Assembly: GCF_947254915.1 (NCBI RefSeq)
Contig: NZ_CAMYEZ010000083.1
Span: forward strand, 1 to 10,146
Source of the DNA: an uncultured Porphyromonas sp.
GTDB lineage: Bacteria > Bacteroidota > Bacteroidia > Bacteroidales > Porphyromonadaceae
DNA length: 10,146 nt
Reading direction: 5' to 3'
Shown here: positions 8,001-10,146 of the stretch, piece after piece
Layout of the letters: each line of letters begins with the position of its first letter
Position numbering within the stretch: position 1 is the first letter of the stretch
The notes under the pieces: generated by a model
Database searches by the model: none
The model's input: only the letters and a program-made list of their open reading frames with translations
What the model was told of the DNA's origin: nothing
Position numbers and translations under genes: made by a program

Positions 8001-8405
8001 CGCAACTCCGTGCAAAACGCTAGCTACGAGAACAAGGATCCACTCCTCATCTACAAGCTAGAGTCTTACGAGCTCTTTAGTGATATGCTTGACGGGCTCA
8101 ATCGCAAGACCGCTACGATCCTCACGCGTGGTCGTATCCCAGTCCCCGAGAACGATGAGAACGGCTCTAGTCTCTCCGTCCGGGAGGCTCAGACCGAGCG
8201 ACGCACAGACCGTAGCCAGTACCGTGAGACCAAGGACGAGATCGCCAGCCAGCAGGAGGCGCAGCGTCAAGCTGGACAAGCCGCCACACAGGCTTCACAG
8301 CCTAAGGCTCAGCCTATCGTCAAGGAGCAAAAGATCGGTCGCAACGACCCATGCCCTTGCGGTAGCGGTAAGAAGTATAAGAATTGTCACGGGCGCAACG
8401 CCTAG
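5073..8405 (+). CDS. secA: SecA, preprotein translocase ATPase
   Basis: SecA drives secretory proteins through SecYEG at the cytoplasmic membrane by ATP hydrolysis. Walker A is MATGEGKT (190-197). The DEVD Walker B box is at 298-301, within [22 protein letters not shown]. The GMTGTAETE segment is at 571-579, [12 protein letters not shown] at 687-698, and the [15 protein letters not shown] motif at 723-737. The C-terminus is the zinc-binding SecB/ribosome-contact motif with Cys1094, Cys1096, Cys1105 and His1106. At 1110 aa it is about 200 residues longer than the E. coli protein (901 aa). Much of the excess lies before Walker A (roughly residues 55-150, charged and helical) and after the DEVD region (roughly 325-415). 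Such long SecAs are usual in Bacteroidota as I know the family. It is the last gene of the grpE-to-secA run and is followed by a terminator. Confidence 0.98.
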   Translation: [1110 protein letters not shown]

Positions 8406-8418
8406 GCATCATCATATG

Positions 8419-8453
8419 GGGGCAGGCTTTGGCAAAAAGCTTTGCCCCTTTTT
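8419..8453 (+). terminator. Intrinsic terminator after secA
   Basis: GGGGCA (8419-8424) pairs with TGCCCC (8443-8448). The stem continues inward with GCTTT/AAAGC, separated by a small G/TT internal bulge, and has a GGCAA loop. Five T residues (8449-8453) follow the stem. It lies 14 nt after the secA stop and should end the grpE-dnaJ-lnb-phosphatase-secA transcript. Confidence 0.88.
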
Positions 8454-8500
8454 GCTATTTCCAAAAGTCAATAGGGGCGCAGTAGGGTAGTGTACGAAGC

Positions 8501-8508
8501 TACCTTTG
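8501..8508 (+). promoter_or_regulatory. Candidate Bacteroidota -7 promoter box for yicC-gmk
   Basis: TACCTTTG fits the TAnnTTTG consensus and sits between the secA terminator and the yicC start. Transcription would begin near 8513-8518, giving a leader of about 20-25 nt. The -33 element is not obvious at the expected distance, so the -7 match and the position carry the call. Confidence 0.6.
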
Positions 8509-8538
8509 CTTTGATCCCCACCACACAGCGTAAGAACT

Positions 8539-9432
8539 ATGATTTACTCCATGACAGGATATGGTAGCAGTCAGCTACTCCTAGAGGGTGTCACCTACGA
8601 GGTCTCAATTCGCTCCGTCAATAGCAAGCAACTCGACCTCTCACTCCGACTCCCCTCCATCCTACGAGACCGAGAGATAGAGCTTCGTGGCATCTTGATC
8701 CCCGCACTCTTCAGAGGCAAGGTCGACGTGACCATTCGCACGGCCGACAATTCGCTAGGCACCTCCCCCCATGTGCAGATCAATGCCCCTCTCCTCCATG
8801 CTTACTACGATCAGATCCATAGCGCTATAGAGGCCGAAGGGATACCTCAACCAGAGGATCTGACACGTCTCTTGCTCAGTTACCCAGGCGTCATCGTAGA
8901 GCAGGGCGAAATGCCCCTCACCGACGAAGATATGCAGCTACTGAGCCAAGCTATCGGGGAGGCGATTGATCAGTTCAACGCTTTTAGAGTGCAAGAGGGC
9001 GCATCGCTCGAGCGCATCTTTGTGGAGAAGCTTGACCGCATCGCAGCCTTGCTCGCGGAGGTTGACCCTTATGAGCAGAGCCGCATCACAGACCTTCGGA
9101 GCAAGCTCGAGGAGCGACTAGCCCAGCTCACCTCCATACAGTACGACGAGGCTAGGCTAGAGCAGGAGCTCATCTACTACATCGAGAAGCTGGACATCAG
9201 CGAGGAGAAGAACCGACTCGCCAACCATATCCACTACTTCCGTGAGGTGCTAGCCCAGACAGGTGACCCCGATCCCTCTAGAGGCAAGAAACTCGGCTTC
9301 ATCGCTCAGGAGATGGGGCGTGAGATCAATACGCTCGGCTCTAAGAGCAACAATGCCGCCATGCAGCAGCTCGTCGTCCAGATGAAAGACGAGCTAGAGC
9401 AAATCAAGGAGCAAGTCCTCAACGTACTATAA
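8539..9432 (+). CDS. yicC: YicC-family endoribonuclease
   Basis: The 297-aa protein opens with the family hallmark MIYSMTGYGSSQ and ends with the DUF1732 domain, recognisable from DISEEKNRLANHI (219-231) and GKKLGFIAQEMGREINTLGSKS (249-270, shown here as the conserved block). The long middle is helical and charged. YicC proteins are cytoplasmic oligomeric endoribonucleases; the E. coli member is linked to small-RNA turnover and stationary-phase or high-temperature growth. The exact substrate in Bacteroidota is not known to me. The ATG at 8539 gives the conserved N-terminus exactly, and the -7 box lies 30 bp upstream. gmk starts 19 bp after the stop, the usual yicC-gmk pairing, so the two are probably one transcript. 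Confidence 0.93.
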   Translation: MIYSMTGYGSSQLLLEGVTYEVSIRSVNSKQLDLSLRLPSILRDREIELRGILIPALFRGKVDVTIRTADNSLGTSPHVQINAPLLHAYYDQIHSAIEAEGIPQPEDLTRLLLSYPGVIVEQGEMPLTDEDMQLLSQAIGEAIDQFNAFRVQEGASLERIFVEKLDRIAALLAEVDPYEQSRITDLRSKLEERLAQLTSIQYDEARLEQELIYYIEKLDISEEKNRLANHIHYFREVLAQTGDPDPSRGKKLGFIAQEMGREINTLGSKSNNAAMQQLVVQMKDELEQIKEQVLNVL

Positions 9433-9451
9433 AACCTAAGCGCCAAAAGCT

Positions 9452-10018
9452 ATGTCACATCTCATCATTATATCTGCCCCCTCAGGCTCTGGCAAAAGCA
9501 CCGTCATCCAGCAGCTCATGCAAGACGAGAGCCTGCGCCTCTCCTTCAGCATATCCGCCACGAGCCGTCCGCCACGTGGCAATGAGCAGCATGGCGTGGA
9601 GTACTACTTCTACACGCCCGAGCAGTTCAAGAAGTTGATTGCCGAGGATCGTCTCGTTGAGTATGTGGAGGTCTACCCAGGCAAGTACTACGGCACGCTC
9701 CGTAGCGAAGTTGATCGGCTAGGTTCTATGGGACGCAATATCCTCTTTGACGTCGATGCCGTTGGGGCGATGCGCATTCAAGAGGCTTACAGAGACAAAG
9801 TCGTCAGCATCTTCCTCATGCCACCCACCTTTGCGGAGCTGCGTCGTCGGCTAGAGTCACGAGGCACCGAGAGTCCTGAGCTGGTCGAGGAGCGCATGCG
9901 TCGTGCTTCGTATGAGATCAACTTTGCCGAGCAGTTTGACCACACCGTTGTCAATGACGACCTCACGCTTTGCGTCTCGCAGGTCGCACAGATTATCCGA
10001 GATGCTATTAGTCATTAG
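9452..10018 (+). CDS. gmk: Guanylate kinase
   Basis: This is guanylate kinase, which phosphorylates GMP (and dGMP) to GDP with ATP in the cytoplasm, an essential step of GTP and dGTP supply. The P-loop is APSGSGKST (9-17). The GMP-binding segment includes TSRPPRG (37-43), VEYYF (49-53) and GKYYGT (77-82). DVDAVGAM (100-107) corresponds to the usual DVDxQGA region, with Val-Gly in place of the usual Gln-Gly, a modest variation. The lid region contains RRRLESRGTESPE (131-143). The length of 188 aa is normal. The start at 9452 places the P-loop at its standard distance from the N-terminus. It follows yicC by 19 bp and is ended by a strong terminator (10065-10090). Confidence 0.97.
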   Translation: MSHLIIISAPSGSGKSTVIQQLMQDESLRLSFSISATSRPPRGNEQHGVEYYFYTPEQFKKLIAEDRLVEYVEVYPGKYYGTLRSEVDRLGSMGRNILFDVDAVGAMRIQEAYRDKVVSIFLMPPTFAELRRRLESRGTESPELVEERMRRASYEINFAEQFDHTVVNDDLTLCVSQVAQIIRDAISH

Positions 10019-10064
10019 CTCTAATTCAAGAGTGCTGAGTAAGTTGCAGTATTGATAAATAGGA

Positions 10065-10090
10065 GGCTCAACCGTTGGTTGAGCCTTTTT
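10065..10090 (+). terminator. Intrinsic terminator after gmk
   Basis: A perfect 9-bp stem, GGCTCAACC (10065-10073) with GGTTGAGCC (10077-10085), closes a 3-nt GTT loop and is followed by five T residues (10086-10090). It ends the yicC-gmk operon. The structured sequence starting at 10094 begins only four bases beyond the T-run, a position favoured by terminator-targeting mobile introns. Confidence 0.94.
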
Positions 10091-10093
10091 ATT

Positions 10094-10146
10094 GTATGAC
10101 GGGCATGTCATACATCTGTGGTGAAAGTCCACGCGGGGCGTAGTTG
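10094..10146 (+). ncRNA. 5' end of a structured mobile RNA, HEARO/IscB omega-RNA or group II intron (cut by window edge)
   Basis: A perfect 7-bp hairpin (GTATGAC 10094-10100, loop GGGCAT, GTCATAC 10107-10113) is followed by a second hairpin, GTGG (10118-10121), loop TGAAAGT, CCAC (10129-10132), and then GCGGGGCGTAGTTG. Two readings fit. First, a HEARO RNA, the guide-bearing omega-RNA of IscB nucleases, which is associated with ATGA insertion sites; an ATGA is at 10096-10099. Second, domain I of a group II intron: the order GTATG, a GGCAT-containing hairpin, then a GGTGAAAGTCC hairpin recalls class C introns, which insert just after terminators as here. The first bases GTATG differ from the usual GTGYG. 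No protein or 3' end is visible, so neither reading can be chosen from this window. Confidence 0.42.

Noticed and set aside
7714..8061. Plus-strand Arg/Ser/Thr-rich frame inside secA
   Set aside because: Its low-complexity composition is the signature of reading a real gene out of frame, and SecA is intact across the region.
8080..8490. A 136-aa plus-strand frame running from the secA 3' end through the terminator
   Set aside because: It overlaps the conserved SecA C-terminus in another frame and reads through an intrinsic terminator; no homology is recognised.
8486..8504. Small GGTAG/CTACC inverted repeat overlapping the yicC promoter
   Set aside because: Five base pairs with a 9-nt loop is easily expected by chance; an operator cannot be supported.
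10028..10042. AGAGTGCTGAGT resembling half of a CIRCE heat-shock operator
   Set aside because: There is no matching inverted half-site (TTAGCACTC) at the required spacing, and it lies downstream of gmk.
9857..10132. A 91-aa minus-strand frame across the gmk 3' end and terminator
   Set aside because: It is antisense to gmk and contains the terminator hairpin and the structured RNA start; no domain is seen.

Overview
The window looks like a chromosomal, vertically inherited housekeeping region of a Bacteroidales bacterium, most likely a moderately GC-rich Porphyromonas or close relative. This rests on three things. There are two TAnnTTTG-type -7 promoter boxes, the Bacteroidota sigma-ABfr consensus. 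Ribosome-binding sites are weak or absent. The protein set is lineage-typical: a long SecA with extra insertions and an Lnb/DUF4105 lipoprotein acyltransferase. The genus is inferred from sequence feel and was not tested by a search.

Layout: positions 1-56 hold the intrinsic terminator of a gene lying off the left edge. Positions 57-415 are a non-coding leader. It carries a three-unit 21-bp tandem repeat, a long imperfect hairpin, a candidate promoter and a possible 37-codon upstream ORF overlapping the grpE start. Next come five co-directional genes on the + strand: grpE, dnaJ, a DUF4105/Lnb-type membrane protein, a degenerate alkaline-phosphatase-fold protein, and secA. Gaps are short (35, 46 and 11 bp, plus one 4-bp ATGA overlap), and a terminator follows secA at about 8419-8453. 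A 15-bp hairpin straddles the dnaJ stop codon and may separate the chaperone pair from the envelope/export genes. A second short operon, yicC-gmk, has its own promoter and a perfect terminator at 10065-10090.

Functionally, the first operon combines protein folding (GrpE and DnaJ, the DnaK co-chaperones) with export (SecA) and, by family, lipoprotein maturation (Lnb). The phosphatase-like protein sits between lnb and secA. It seems to have lost the usual metal-binding and nucleophile residues, so it may be a non-catalytic envelope factor. The second operon pairs the YicC-family endoribonuclease with guanylate kinase, a common bacterial arrangement.

The least ordinary part is the last ~53 bases. 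Directly after the gmk terminator, a compact structured sequence begins: a perfect 7-bp hairpin, then a GTGG/CCAC hairpin. It resembles the 5' end of a mobile structured RNA, either a HEARO/IscB omega-RNA or a group II (class C-like) intron. The window ends before this can be resolved. No CRISPR array, tRNA, rRNA, IS transposase or prophage gene is visible.
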